From the NCBI GenBank assembly GCA_963825175.1, contig CAWGSA010000001.1, positions 1,240,001 through 1,304,000 of the forward strand: 64,000 nucleotides of DNA, read 5' to 3'. Source of the stretch: DATFTF01 sp963825175. GTDB lineage: Bacteria > Acidobacteriota > Thermoanaerobaculia > UBA5066 > Gp7-AA6. Position numbers and translations under genes: made by a program. Below, piece by piece: positions 1-8,309 of this stretch. The notes under the pieces are model-generated. The model worked only from the letters and a program-made list of their open reading frames with translations. It ran no database searches and had not been told where the DNA came from. Within the stretch, counting starts at the first letter, position 1. Each line of letters begins with the position of its first letter.

Positions 1-451
1 TGCCGTACAGGAGCTCGAAGAGAGCTCTCTCCCTCTGTGGAAAGCTCCCCGCATCGTCGGCCGCGAGCAGCTGTTCGGTGTCCGCCAGCGTCATCGCGCG
101 GGGAAGCGACCGCGGGACGCGGGGCGCGGGCAGTCCCCGGACGGGGTTCTTTTCCAGGTGCCCTTCCCGGCAGGCCCAGCGGAAGAACGAGCGAAGGGTC
201 GACAGATGCCGGGCCAGCGAGCGGTTGGCCAGACGGCCGCGGTGCAGCGAAGCCAGATGCGACCGCACGCAGAGCGTGTCGATCTTCGACAGCGGCGTGT
301 GCTCGGGACTCTGATGGGCGAACTCCCTCTCCCAGAAAACCGCCAACCGATCGAGGTCCGCCCGGTAGGCGATCACGGTCCGGCGTGAAAAGCGGCGTTC
401 ATCGGCGAGGTAGGACTCGAAGCCGTCGATGGCTTTCGAGAGAGAGATCAT
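1..451 (-). CDS. xerC: Tyrosine recombinase XerC/XerD, 3' part missing
   Basis: Read on the minus strand from an ATG at 449-451, this frame is open to the window edge, giving about 150 residues. The N-terminus has the SAM-like core-binding fold of XerC/XerD: a segment with YLADERRFSRRTV near residue 14, then a helix containing LHRGRLANRSLARHLSTLR, then FFRW and the linker LEKNPVRGLP that leads into the catalytic domain. The sequence stops at ELLYG, just before the first catalytic Arg, so the R-H-R-Y residues cannot be checked. The family resolves chromosome dimers at dif with FtsK. Its neighbourhood with trmFO, topA and dprA is the arrangement seen for xerC in many bacteria. XerC versus XerD cannot be decided from the N-terminus. 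Confidence 0.85.
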   Translation of the reverse strand, partial: MISLSKAIDGFESYLADERRFSRRTVIAYRADLDRLAVFWEREFAHQSPEHTPLSKIDTLCVRSHLASLHRGRLANRSLARHLSTLRSFFRWACREGHLEKNPVRGLPAPRVPRSLPRAMTLADTEQLLAADDAGSFPQRERALFELLYG

Positions 452-493
452 CCATTCCAGTGTAACCTCAGGCGCGCGGTTCGCTCGCCTTCC

Positions 494-521
494 GCCTCAC
501 GCCTCACGCCTCACGCCTCAC
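494..521. repeat. Heptamer array GCCTCAC x4
   Basis: Four perfect tandem copies of GCCTCAC lie between the divergent xerC and the gene at 544. The flanks CGCCTTCC and GGCGAAGC are the same as those at 2595-2617, where only one copy of the unit is present. Confidence 0.9.
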
Positions 522-543
522 GGCGAAGCTAGAATCATCGGCC

Positions 544-1140
544 ATGGAGCTGCGACCTTTTCGCGCCCTGCGCGGCACACCCCGGTTCAAGGAGCGCCGG
601 CCCGGGCTTTGGATCGACCGGCAGGTCTCCGAGCTCGCCGGACTGGCAGTCGTTCGGCCTCTGCTCGTCGGACTCGTTCGCGTTTCGGTCGATTCGGGCG
701 TTCAGGCTCTCGCCGGCGCGGCCCCGTCCGACGCTGTCTCGAAAAGGGTGGGGGCTCTGGTCGGGACCAAGTCCGACGGCGAACCGACCGTGCTCGCCAC
801 GCGCGCGCCGCTCGCCGACGCTCTGGCAACGACGCGGCGTCCCGACATGAGCCTGATCGAGGAATCCGGCGTCCGGCACGACTTGATCCGGATCAACGAC
901 TACGCGCAGCACGTCGAGCTGCAGGGCCTGGTCAAGAACGCCGAGGCCGAGATCCTCTCGGGCCTCGAGCTGTGGGAGGCCGCTCTGCAGTTCTCCATCT
1001 CCCCCGCCGCGGCGAAATTGCCGGGGGCCCGGTACAAGCTCTGCGCGATCGTGGATGAGCGTCTTTTGGATGCGGCGTCACGCGGTCCGGACTTCCCGCC
1101 GGGAGTTCTCGCCTACGCCTTCGAGGATCCGGTGTACTGA
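544..1140 (+). CDS. Hypothetical protein, 198 aa
   Basis: I do not recognise this protein. Codon use is strongly GC at third positions along the frame, so it looks genuinely coding, while the opposite-strand frames look like shadows. The N-terminus MELRPFRALR resembles the start of DUF1015 proteins, but nothing after it supports that family. The N-terminal half is Ala/Val/Leu rich and could hold an amphipathic or weakly hydrophobic helix at about residues 28-60. The second half is soluble in character, with acidic helices around residues 120-150. No signal peptide, Cys pair or catalytic motif is visible. It is divergent from xerC and convergent with the cytochrome c gene, with an inverted heptamer array between them. 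Confidence 0.6.
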   Translation: MELRPFRALRGTPRFKERRPGLWIDRQVSELAGLAVVRPLLVGLVRVSVDSGVQALAGAAPSDAVSKRVGALVGTKSDGEPTVLATRAPLADALATTRRPDMSLIEESGVRHDLIRINDYAQHVELQGLVKNAEAEILSGLELWEAALQFSISPAAAKLPGARYKLCAIVDERLLDAASRGPDFPPGVLAYAFEDPVY

Positions 1141-1227
1141 GTGACGACTGAGTGACGAGTGACCAGTGACAAGTGACAAGAAAGGCTCGGAAGAGTCTCC
1201 GCTCGTCACTCGTCACTGGTCACTTCT
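1138..1227. repeat. Inverted heptamer arrays, GAGTGAC type
   Basis: Two arms of degenerate heptamers (GTGACGA, GTGACCA, GTGACAA) at about 1138-1180 and their inverse at about 1200-1227 face each other between two convergent genes. The TGA stop codons of both genes form the first unit of each arm. The transcript could fold into a long imperfect hairpin and might act as a bidirectional terminator. Confidence 0.8.
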
Positions 1228-1561
1228 TCTTGAACCCCCTCACGTCGTTCCTCACCAGCCCCTCGATCTCTTCCTTGGAGAGCTTCTTGCCGAAGGCGGG
1301 CATGTCTTCGCCTCCCCGGGTGACGGTCTTGATGAGATCCTCGTCGCTCTTGGCGCTCTGGAATTCAGAATCGGTAAAGTCCCGCGCCTTGAGCTGTTTG
1401 CCCTTCGGGGTGTTGCCGGTGCCGTCTTCGCCGTGGCACTTGGCGCAGTACTGCTTGAAGAGATCGGAGGGGCCCTCCTGTTTATCGGCGGCGAACAGGG
1501 CAACCCCCACGCTCGCGATCACCCCGAAGGCCACGCCTGCGAGAACCCGCATCCGCTTCAT
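1220..1561 (-). CDS. Small c-type cytochrome
   Basis: A 113 aa exported monohaem cytochrome c. Residues 5-24 form a signal sequence or anchor; the haem site CAKCH is at 39-43, and MPAFG near residue 88 supplies the likely axial Met, as in class I cytochromes such as the cytochrome c oxidase cbb3-type soluble donors. I chose the ATG at 1561 because it overlaps the stop codon of the upstream SCO gene (ATGA), which suggests translational coupling; a longer frame to 1612 would place 17 Arg-rich residues before the signal. It probably carries electrons in the periplasm. Pairing with an SCO copper chaperone suggests a link to a terminal oxidase, though no oxidase subunit is in the window. Confidence 0.88.
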   Translation of the reverse strand: MKRMRVLAGVAFGVIASVGVALFAADKQEGPSDLFKQYCAKCHGEDGTGNTPKGKQLKARDFTDSEFQSAKSDEDLIKTVTRGGEDMPAFGKKLSKEEIEGLVRNDVRGFKKK

Positions 1562-2460
1562 CCCTCGGTTCTCGCTTTCTCCATGTCGCGTACCACGTGC
1601 TCGGGCAGCCACTCGTTGCCGTAGTAGATCGTCGAGAGCCTCCCCTTTGGATCGATGACCGCGATCCCCTGGCCATGCACGAGCTGCCCCTGGGCGGGGT
1701 AGTAGAGAATCCCGAAACGCGAGGCGACCTCCGCGACGTCTTTGGGCTCGCCGGTCAGGAACTTCCAGCGCTTCGGGTTCGCGCCCGCCTTCCTGGCGTA
1801 GTCCGCGAGCACGGCGGGCGTGTCGTGCTCCGGATCGAGCGTCAAGGTCAGCAGCTCTCCGTATCCCTTCTGTGCCATCACCGCATCCACCTTCGAGAAC
1901 TTGGCCGTGGTCAGGGGACAGGCCGAGGCGATCGGGCAGCGCGTGTAGATGAACGTCACGGCCACGGGCTGACCCCGAAAGTCCGAAAGACGCACGCGCG
2001 CGCCGGTCTGATCGGTCAGTGTGAAATCGGGAAAGGGATCGCCCACGCCGACTGCGCGGTTGGGCCTGGGCGTCGGGCTGCCGCCGCCGTTGGTGGAGGG
2101 GGAGGAAGCAGGAGCCACGGCGCCCGGCGTCGGGACGAATCCCTTGGTCAGGATCTTCTCCAACCAGTACTTGTCGGCGTCGACGACGAGCGTCGCCTCG
2201 ATCCTGTCGCCGGGACGCAGGATCGCGAAGACCTGTGGATCATCCTTGACCGGAAACGGCATCGTCATCGCCGCCATGTATCCAGGCACTTCTTCGTGAG
2301 TCACGGTGATCTCGGTGCGCGCGGGATCCACGGAGCGGATGACGCCCTTGAGCGTGTGGCGCTCTGCCGCCGTTCTGGCGGGAGCCGGCTGCTCCCTCCT
2401 CCCGCACGCGACGGCGCAGACGAGGACGGCGGCGAAGACGATCCGGAGGGCGGTTTTCAC
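1558..2460 (-). CDS. SCO1/SenC family copper protein with CusF-like N-terminal domain
   Basis: Exported lipoprotein-like protein of about 300 aa in two domains. The first, after a signal ending in a lipobox-like AVAC, resembles the CusF/copper-binding fold with the Met-rich stretch MAAMTMPFPV. A Pro/Ser/Gly linker follows. The second is a thioredoxin-fold SCO domain with Cys pair CPIASACP (C-x5-C) and the distant His in VHGQG, the three Cu ligands of the family. SCO proteins deliver copper to the CuA site of cytochrome oxidase. The start is uncertain: a GTG at 2460 gives a clean signal peptide, whereas the frame is open to an ATG at 2577 that would add 39 uncharacteristic residues. It is translationally coupled to the cytochrome c gene. 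Confidence 0.88.
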   Translation of the reverse strand: MKTALRIVFAAVLVCAVACGRREQPAPARTAAERHTLKGVIRSVDPARTEITVTHEEVPGYMAAMTMPFPVKDDPQVFAILRPGDRIEATLVVDADKYWLEKILTKGFVPTPGAVAPASSPSTNGGGSPTPRPNRAVGVGDPFPDFTLTDQTGARVRLSDFRGQPVAVTFIYTRCPIASACPLTTAKFSKVDAVMAQKGYGELLTLTLDPEHDTPAVLADYARKAGANPKRWKFLTGEPKDVAEVASRFGILYYPAQGQLVHGQGIAVIDPKGRLSTIYYGNEWLPEHVVRDMEKARTEG

Positions 2461-2591
2461 GGGGGTGTTAATACAGCGGACAGCGACTCTATTTCCACAG
2501 CTCGCGAGGTTTAAGGTCTCGTTCAGGGTCGCCTGACCGTCGCTTCCGCTCGATCGGGATCTGCGCCTTTGGCGCACCGCTCACGTTCGCC

Positions 2592-2617
2592 TGACGCCTT
2601 CCGCCTCACGGCGAAGC
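2592..2617. repeat. Short copy of the CGCCTTCC-(GCCTCAC)n-GGCGAAGC element
   Basis: The flanks match those of the array at 486-528 exactly, but here n=1. The last unit contains the TGA stop of the minus-strand gene ending at 2606. Confidence 0.7.
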
Positions 2618-3397
2618 GATTTCGAAGATCAGCGAGGCCCACAAACTCTCCCAGTCGGCGCCGATGTCCGGAGGAGCCGGGATCATGTGGACGGCCTTGA
2701 CCAGCCAGACCCCCGCTTGCGTCAGCCTGAGGACGACGCGTCCCTGGCGGTCGGTCCGCGCCGAGAGCTTCTGCGCTGGGTCCGCCTGATTCATGGCGAG
2801 GACGAGGGCGCCGGCGAGCGGCTTGCCCTCGAAGAGAAGATCGACCGGGAGATCGCCGACGCGGGGAACGCGTTCGGGAACGAGCTCGAGCGTGAATCCC
2901 AGGGTTCGGTCGAAGCCCGCGGTCGGTCCGCCGCCGGCCACGACGAGCGCCTTGGCGCAGCGCGAGTAGACCTCCTTGCCCGGCTTGCCCGATTCCCCCC
3001 GGCGGGCGCGCTCCTTGGAGACGTGCTCCAGCCCTTCGTCGGCGAGGTATTTCTCGAACTTCTCCGCCTCCAGCTCGATTGGCGAACGGCTGCTGCGGTA
3101 ACCCACGACGTAAAGGCCCGGGTGCTCGATGCGCGCAAAACCCGCCGGATCGGTGCCCGGGAGGCCGGGGATCGACGTCTCTCCGGCGGGGCCTGCGGCC
3201 ACGAAGCGCACGATGCGGCGGTCGTCGCGCGGCACCGCATCGCCGCGAAAGTCCTGGCCGACGCGCAGCGCGACGTGGAGCTGCGAAGGGACCTCAGGAC
3301 GGAAGGTCGAGGGCTCGATCCAGAAGTCATGCGCCTCGAGGGGCGCCGTCGCGAGCCCCGCGAGAAGGATCGCCGGCAGGACGCGGCGTCCGCTCAT
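2606..3397 (-). CDS. DUF4198 domain periplasmic protein
   Basis: A 263 aa protein with a signal peptide (about residues 1-22, cleavage after LEA) followed immediately by HDFWIEPSTFRP, the characteristic N-terminus of DUF4198 proteins. These are beta-rich periplasmic proteins often found near metal (nickel/cobalt or copper) uptake genes; the mature N-terminal His is a plausible metal ligand. A second beta-domain with GKPLAGALVLAM and TDRQGRVVLRLTQAGVW fits the carboxypeptidase-regulatory-like fold of the C-terminal half. It overlaps the upstream threonine dehydratase by ATGA. With the SCO/CusF gene downstream, a metal-related role is reasonable, but the exact ligand is unknown. Confidence 0.8.
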   Translation of the reverse strand: MSGRRVLPAILLAGLATAPLEAHDFWIEPSTFRPEVPSQLHVALRVGQDFRGDAVPRDDRRIVRFVAAGPAGETSIPGLPGTDPAGFARIEHPGLYVVGYRSSRSPIELEAEKFEKYLADEGLEHVSKERARRGESGKPGKEVYSRCAKALVVAGGGPTAGFDRTLGFTLELVPERVPRVGDLPVDLLFEGKPLAGALVLAMNQADPAQKLSARTDRQGRVVLRLTQAGVWLVKAVHMIPAPPDIGADWESLWASLIFEIASP

Positions 3398-4362
3398 GAC
3401 AGGGTGAGGGATCGCTTCAGATACTCGGCGAGCTTCTCGCGGTCGACGTTGCCTCCGGAGAGAATCACTCCCACGCGCTGGCCGGAGAAGTCCGCCTTGC
3501 GGTGGCGCACGGCTGCCGCGCCGGCCACGCCGGAAGGCTCCACCAGGATCTTCATCCGCTCGAGCATCCAGGAGAGCGTCTCGATCATCTCGTCATCGGA
3601 TACGAGCAGAACCGCCGAAACGGTTTTCTGCACGATCGGAAACGTGAGCTTGCCGGGAGACGGCACCTGGAGCCCATCGGCGATCGTGCGCGGGACATCA
3701 ATCGCCACGCGCTCCCCCCTGGCCATGGAGAGTGCGGTGTCGTTGGCGGTCTCCGGCTCGACGCCGTAGACGCGGATGTTCGCAGCGAGGTGCTTGGCCG
3801 CGGTGGCCGAGCCGGCGATCAGCCCGGCGCCGGAGACCGGTACCAGGAGGGCGTCCAGGTCCGGCACTTCTTCCAACAGCTCCGCCGCCGCCGTCCCCGC
3901 CCCGGCCATGATCTTCTCGTCGTCGAAGGGGGGGACCAGAAGCGCTCCCCTTTCCTTGACCAGCCGCTCGCCGATCTCGTCGCGGCTCTCGCCGTACCGG
4001 TCGTAGAGGACGACCTGGGCACCGTAGCCGCGGGTCGCGGCGAGCTTGGAGGCCGGGGCGTCCCTGGGCATCACGATCGTGGCCTTCACCCCGAGGAGTT
4101 TGCACACCAGGGCCACGGCCTGCGCGTGATTACCCGAGGAGTACGCGACCACCTCGGCCACGGGGCGCTCCTCCATCACGGAGCGGATTTTGTTGTACGC
4201 GCCGCGAAACTTGAAGGCGCCGGCGCGCTGGAAATTCTCCGCCTTGAAGAAGACGGTCGCTCCCGAATACGCGTCAAACTGCGTCGAGTGCAGCACCGGA
4301 GTTCGGCGCGCGACTCCCTCGATGCGCCTGCGGGCCTGGGCGATGTCGTCGAAGGTCAACAT
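3394..4362 (-). CDS. Threonine/serine dehydratase, short PLP-dependent form
   Basis: 322 aa fold-type II PLP enzyme that deaminates threonine (or serine) to the 2-oxoacid. The PLP lysine is K51 in AGAFKFRGA; the substrate loop SSGNHAQA is at 75-82; a Gly-rich phosphate loop SGAGLIAG lies near residue 177; SGGN near 304 contacts the pyridine ring. There is no C-terminal ACT-like regulatory domain, so it resembles the short catabolic TdcB-type or a serine racemase/threo-3-hydroxyaspartate dehydratase-like member rather than biosynthetic IlvA. Its stop overlaps the start of the DUF4198 gene (ATGA). A heptamer array sits immediately upstream of the start. Confidence 0.85.
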   Translation of the reverse strand: MLTFDDIAQARRRIEGVARRTPVLHSTQFDAYSGATVFFKAENFQRAGAFKFRGAYNKIRSVMEERPVAEVVAYSSGNHAQAVALVCKLLGVKATIVMPRDAPASKLAATRGYGAQVVLYDRYGESRDEIGERLVKERGALLVPPFDDEKIMAGAGTAAAELLEEVPDLDALLVPVSGAGLIAGSATAAKHLAANIRVYGVEPETANDTALSMARGERVAIDVPRTIADGLQVPSPGKLTFPIVQKTVSAVLLVSDDEMIETLSWMLERMKILVEPSGVAGAAAVRHRKADFSGQRVGVILSGGNVDREKLAEYLKRSLTLS

Positions 4363-4368
4363 CGGGAC

Positions 4369-4396
4369 GTGAGGCGTGAGGCGTGAGGCGTGAGGC
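4369..4396. repeat. Heptamer array GTGAGGC x4
   Basis: Four perfect copies of GTGAGGC, the inverse orientation of the array at 494-521, lie in the spacer between trmFO and the dehydratase, six bases before the dehydratase start. Confidence 0.9.
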
Positions 4397-4438
4397 GCAG
4401 GACGACGATCGCACGCCGCGAACCAGGGTTCGAGATCC

Positions 4439-5773
4439 TCATCGCGCGCCCACCGTCTCCGGCGCGGTCTGGGATTTCCAGTCCGCGATCGCTGCGAGCG
4501 CGCGCTCGACCATCTGCTTCCTGCGCGCCGCCTTGTCGCGGATCGGAGAGTGCGACGTGTCCTCGATCAGGCCGAACGTCACGTTCATGGGCTCGAATTT
4601 TTCCTTCGGATCGCGTTCCGAGCAGTGGCGGGCGAGCGAGCCGATCGCGCTGGTGTAGGGGATCGGGACCGGCGCGCGCCCCTCGAGGATCTGAGCGAGG
4701 GTCAGGCCCACGGCCAGACCCGTCGCCGCGCTCTCGACGTAGCCTTCGACGCCCGTGATCTGCCCGGCAAAGAAGATGCGCGGCTCGCGCCGCATGCGCC
4801 AGAACCGGTCCAGGTGTGCCGGCGCGTGGATGTAGGTGTTGCGGTGGAGCATTCCGTAGCGGACGAAGGCGGCGTTCTCGAGCCCCGGGATCATCCGGAA
4901 GACGCGCTGCTGCTCGGACACCTTGAGCTTGGTCTGGAAACCCACCAGGTTGTAGTGCTCGCGGGCCAGATCGTCCTGGCGCAGCTGGACGACGGCGTGG
5001 GGGATTTTCCCCGTGGCCGGGTCGGGCAGGCCCATCGGCTTCATCGGCCCGTGGCGCAGCGTCTCCCGCCCCCGCTCGGCCATGACCTCGATCGGAAGGC
5101 ACCCTTCGAAGTAGACCCCTTTCTCGAAGTCCTTGACCGGCACCGTCTCGCCGGAGAGAAGAGCGTCGAGGAAGGCTTCGTATCGCTCTGGCGTCAGCGG
5201 AGCGTTCAAGTAGTCCGCTCCTCCGCCCTTGCCGTAGCGTGACGCCGCGAAGAGCTTGCCCATGTCGAGGGAGTCCGCGGCGACGACCGGTGCGATCGAA
5301 TCGTAGAAGTACAGATCCTCGGTCGAGAGGAGCTTCCCGATCTCGCGGTCGAGCGCCGGCGAGGTCAAGGGGCCGGTGGCCAGGACGACAGGCCCTTGCT
5401 CCGGAATCGCGGTGGCCTCTTCGCGGACGACCTCGATCTCCGGCCGCTCCAGGAGCGCCTTCGTCACCGCCTCGGCGAACACGATGCGGTCCATGGCCAG
5501 AGCGTCGCCGGCGGGGAGTGCGGCCCGACGGGCGCAGGCAATGATGATCGAGTCGAGCGCTTCCATCTCCCGCTTCAAGAGGCCGACCGCGTTCATGGGA
5601 TTGTCGGAGCGGAAGGAGTTGGAGCAGACCAGCTCGGCGAAGCGGTCGGTCGTGTGCGCCGCGGTCGCCACCTTCGGCCGCATCTCGCACAGACGCACGC
5701 GGTGCCCGCGCCGTGCGAGCTGCCAGGCGCACTCCGAGCCGGCGAGGCCCGCACCGATGATCGTGACGCCCAT
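4439..5773 (-). CDS. trmFO: Folate/FAD-dependent tRNA m5U54 methyltransferase TrmFO
   Basis: 444 aa, normal length for TrmFO, which makes ribothymidine at tRNA position 54 using methylene-tetrahydrofolate and FADH2. The N-terminal dinucleotide-binding motif IIGAGLAGSECA is at 5-16, followed by LCEMRP and the signature ELVCSNSFRSD. Family-typical stretches continue through YFEGCLPIEVMA and VQLRQDD, and GQITGVEGYVESAATGL holds the second FAD-contacting region. The enzyme is cytoplasmic. Its presence implies the TrmFO rather than the SAM-dependent TrmA route. The gene sits in the xerC-trmFO-topA-dprA neighbourhood found in Gram-positives and other phyla. I see no anomaly. Confidence 0.96.
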   Translation of the reverse strand: MGVTIIGAGLAGSECAWQLARRGHRVRLCEMRPKVATAAHTTDRFAELVCSNSFRSDNPMNAVGLLKREMEALDSIIIACARRAALPAGDALAMDRIVFAEAVTKALLERPEIEVVREEATAIPEQGPVVLATGPLTSPALDREIGKLLSTEDLYFYDSIAPVVAADSLDMGKLFAASRYGKGGGADYLNAPLTPERYEAFLDALLSGETVPVKDFEKGVYFEGCLPIEVMAERGRETLRHGPMKPMGLPDPATGKIPHAVVQLRQDDLAREHYNLVGFQTKLKVSEQQRVFRMIPGLENAAFVRYGMLHRNTYIHAPAHLDRFWRMRREPRIFFAGQITGVEGYVESAATGLAVGLTLAQILEGRAPVPIPYTSAIGSLARHCSERDPKEKFEPMNVTFGLIEDTSHSPIRDKAARRKQMVERALAAIADWKSQTAPETVGAR

Positions 5774-5783
5774 CGGTCAGATT

Positions 5784-6224
5784 CTATGTTCCCGGTCGGT
5801 TCCCCGGCGGCGGGCCCCGACCCTTGCGGCGCGCGAGCGGCACAACGAAGCGGATCGAGGTCAGCCGCGGCGAGAAGGCGGCGACCTTGTTGTCGACGAG
5901 TCCGGCGGCCAGGCCGGCCTTCTGGACGTCGCTCCAGAAGAAGGGGAAACCGAAATCCTCGACGAACGGCTTCTTGGGAAAGACAACCCAGAGCGAGCCT
6001 GACGGCGTCAGCTGCCGCTCCAGGTCGCGAAAGAGCGTCGAGAGCGAGCCCTCCGGAGGGACCTCGCGCATGAGCCAGGGATGGACGCCCGGCGGAAAGC
6101 CGTCGACGCGCTCGACGAGCGGCCCGAAGATTTCGCGCACAGACTTGACGAAGTCCGGGGAGTGCCCGCAGGCGAACGCCCCGTCGGAAGGGAGCGAGAA
6201 CTTGGCCCAGGGCGTCGCAGGCAT
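5784..6224 (-). CDS. DUF3052-like protein
   Basis: 146 aa soluble protein. The central part PSGSLWVVFPKK followed by VQKAGLAAGLVDNKVAAF and SIRFVVP matches the pattern I know for DUF3052 proteins, which look like degenerate Rossmann-type methyltransferases without the SAM motif I. No catalytic residues are evident and no function is established. It is the first gene of a minus-strand group and is divergent from the glycosyltransferase at 6298. The spacer between them holds a heptamer array. The C-terminal 15 residues are Arg/Pro/Gly rich and probably disordered. Family assignment is tentative. Confidence 0.6.
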   Translation of the reverse strand: MPATPWAKFSLPSDGAFACGHSPDFVKSVREIFGPLVERVDGFPPGVHPWLMREVPPEGSLSTLFRDLERQLTPSGSLWVVFPKKPFVEDFGFPFFWSDVQKAGLAAGLVDNKVAAFSPRLTSIRFVVPLARRKGRGPPPGNRPGT

Positions 6225-6254
6225 GGGCGGATTCTAGATTCGTCCGGGACCCCA

Positions 6255-6282
6255 GTCCCGAGTCCCGTGTCCCGAGTCCCGA
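6255..6282. repeat. Heptamer array GTCCCGA x4
   Basis: Four tandem heptamers (three GTCCCGA, one GTCCCGT) sit in the 73-base divergent spacer, just before the start of the glycosyltransferase gene. Confidence 0.88.
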
Positions 6283-6297
6283 TACAATCGGTCTCTT

Positions 6298-7203
6298 ATG
6301 CGTGTCTCGGTCATCATCCCCTGCCGTAACGGGCAGCGCATCGTGGGCGACGCGGTTCGCTCGGCGTTGGCGCAAAGCGAGCCGCCGGCGGAGGTTCTCG
6401 TCGTCGACGACGCCTCGACGGATGGGACATCGCGAGCCGCCGGCGCCGCGGGCGCGCGCGTTCTGCGCACGGAAGGACGGCGCAACGCGGGTGGCGCCCG
6501 CAACGCCGGAATGGATACCGCCTCGGGCGACATCCTGGCCTTCCTGGACGCCGACGTCGTCGCGCCCCCGGACTGGCTGGCCCGGGTGCGGGCCGCCTTC
6601 GAGTCCGATCCGCGGATCGTCGCGGTGGGAGGACGCGTGCAAAACGGCCGGCCCGGGCGCTATGGGGATCTGGACCTCTTCTTGAATCACTCGGAGTGGA
6701 TCGACGACCGGAAACCGATGGAGAAAGGCCTGATCCCCACGCTCGGCATCGCCTACCGCCGCGATGCGGTCGGCGCGATCCGCTTCGTCGAGACGAACCT
6801 GGGCGAGGACGCGTCGTTCTCCGACGCGGTGCTCCAGGCCACCCGCGGCAAGCTCTGGTACGACCCGGGAATCCTGATGACCCACCAGCACGAGCGCCTC
6901 GACGGCTCGACCTTCTGGCGGCGGCAGGTCGACTGCGGCCGGACGATCTACCGCACCCGGGTCCTGCACGATCGTCCCGGGCGCATCCTGGTCCGCGTTC
7001 CGGCGCTTCTCTTTCTCTTTCCGCACCTCTGGATCGTGCTCGGCCGGATGCTGCGCGCCGGCCGCGCGGTGCGGGCCCTGACGCTCCTGCCCTGGCTCGT
7101 GGCCGGCGAGATCGCGCGCATCGAGGGATTTCTGGAGGCCCGCCGCCGCTACCGGGAGTCCGGCGTCTTCGAACGGGCGGAACTCGAGAGGGCCCGGGCA
7201 TGA
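6298..7203 (+). CDS. Family 2 glycosyltransferase
   Basis: 301 aa GT-A type glycosyltransferase. The N-terminus VSVIIPCRNG starts the nucleotide-sugar fold, with VDDASTDGT near residue 40 and the DxD metal motif in LDADV near residue 82. GIAYRRDA and GEDASFSDAVL follow the acceptor-side pattern. A hydrophobic stretch at about 225-245 (VPALLFLFPHLWIVLG) suggests attachment to the inner membrane. It overlaps the radical SAM gene by ATGA and so is probably made together with it. The sugar and acceptor cannot be inferred. Confidence 0.9.
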   Translation: MRVSVIIPCRNGQRIVGDAVRSALAQSEPPAEVLVVDDASTDGTSRAAGAAGARVLRTEGRRNAGGARNAGMDTASGDILAFLDADVVAPPDWLARVRAAFESDPRIVAVGGRVQNGRPGRYGDLDLFLNHSEWIDDRKPMEKGLIPTLGIAYRRDAVGAIRFVETNLGEDASFSDAVLQATRGKLWYDPGILMTHQHERLDGSTFWRRQVDCGRTIYRTRVLHDRPGRILVRVPALLFLFPHLWIVLGRMLRAGRAVRALTLLPWLVAGEIARIEGFLEARRRYRESGVFERAELERARA

Positions 7204-8303
7204 CGACGCGGTGGAAGCAGGCCGCCGCGCTGGCGCGGGACTGGGTCGCCCCCGGTCCCGCGATCGCGCAGTGGACCCACTTCACGACGTCGATCTGCAA
7301 CGCCCGGTGCGCGCACTGCTTCTATCCGATCAACGCCGGGAAAAACGAGCTGACCCTCGAGGAGGTCGACCGCCTGACCGCGACGCTCCCGCCCATCCGC
7401 CTCCTTCTCATCGGCGGCGGCGAGCCGTTCCTGCGCCGCGACCTGGCCGACATGGTCCGGCTGTACTTCGAGCGCACCGGCTTCTTCACCTGCTCGGTGC
7501 CAACCAACGGGTTCGGCCCCGAGGAGATCGCCGGGGTGGCCGAGCGCATCTGCTCCTTCGATCCCAACCTGTCCTTCGGCGTGACCGTTTCGATCGACGG
7601 GTTCCGCGACTACCACGACCGCGTCCGCCGGGTGCCCGGCCTGTACGACCGGGCTGTCTCCACGTTGACGACGCTCCTCGAGCTGGCCAAACGCACGCCC
7701 AACCTGACCGTCGGTGTCACCACGGTCTTCATGCGCGACAACCAGAAGGACTTCGAACGATTCTGCGACTTCGTCTACGACACCTACCGGCCGCACCAGC
7801 ACTCGATCAACCTGATCCGCGGCGAGGCCTACGACCCGTCGCTCAAGGACAACCTGGACGTCGACCTCTACGCCCGGATCTCCGCCAAGCAGGACGCCCG
7901 CTATCCCATCGACGAGATCCGCCGGGGCTGGCGCGGCGTGCGCACCCGGGCCCGGCGGGAAGTCAACCGTCTCCGCTACGAGTACATCGCGCGGCAGGCC
8001 AAGGGCGGCGCCTTCGAGCAGTTCTGCCTGGCCGGCGAGCGCGAGTACATCCTTTCGGAGGACGGGTTCGTCTACGGCTGCGAGCTCATCGGAACGCCGC
8101 TCGGCAACGTGCGCGAGGTCGGCTACGACTTTTCGCGGATCCGCGAGGGCGAGGCGGCCCGCGCGTTTGTCGCGACCAAGCACGCGGCGCTCTGCAAGTG
8201 CACGCACGAGTGCAACACGCGCACGATGCTCCTCTTCAACCGGAAGAACGCGCTGCCCGTGCTCGCGGCCATGGCGGGATTCGAGCGCAGTCGGGAGCCC
8301 TGA
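7200..8303 (+). CDS. Radical SAM protein with SPASM-like C-terminus
   Basis: 367 aa. The [4Fe-4S]/SAM motif is C33-x3-C37-x2-C40 in CNARCAHC, with the SAM-binding GGGEPF near residue 80 and the VSIDG motif near 130. The C-terminal 100 residues contain a second Cys set (one in EQFCLAGE, one in YGCEL and three in CKCTHEC), typical of a SPASM/twitch auxiliary cluster. I chose the ATG at 7200, which overlaps the glycosyltransferase stop; the frame is open further upstream but that part is a shadow of the glycosyltransferase. Substrate unknown; peptide modification or a lipid/sugar carbon-skeleton reaction are both possible for this architecture. Confidence 0.9.
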   Translation: MTTRWKQAAALARDWVAPGPAIAQWTHFTTSICNARCAHCFYPINAGKNELTLEEVDRLTATLPPIRLLLIGGGEPFLRRDLADMVRLYFERTGFFTCSVPTNGFGPEEIAGVAERICSFDPNLSFGVTVSIDGFRDYHDRVRRVPGLYDRAVSTLTTLLELAKRTPNLTVGVTTVFMRDNQKDFERFCDFVYDTYRPHQHSINLIRGEAYDPSLKDNLDVDLYARISAKQDARYPIDEIRRGWRGVRTRARREVNRLRYEYIARQAKGGAFEQFCLAGEREYILSEDGFVYGCELIGTPLGNVREVGYDFSRIREGEAARAFVATKHAALCKCTHECNTRTMLLFNRKNALPVLAAMAGFERSREP

Positions 8304-8309
8304 CCACAG

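Noticed and set aside
36..47. TGTGGAAAG resembling a DnaA box
   Set aside because: Single copy inside xerC coding sequence, 37 kb from the origin; expected by chance.
494..521. Heptamer array as a CRISPR
   Set aside because: Units are 7-8 bases in direct contact without spacers, and no cas gene is present.
544..1140. DUF1015 assignment
   Set aside because: Only the first ten residues resemble that family; length and remaining sequence do not.
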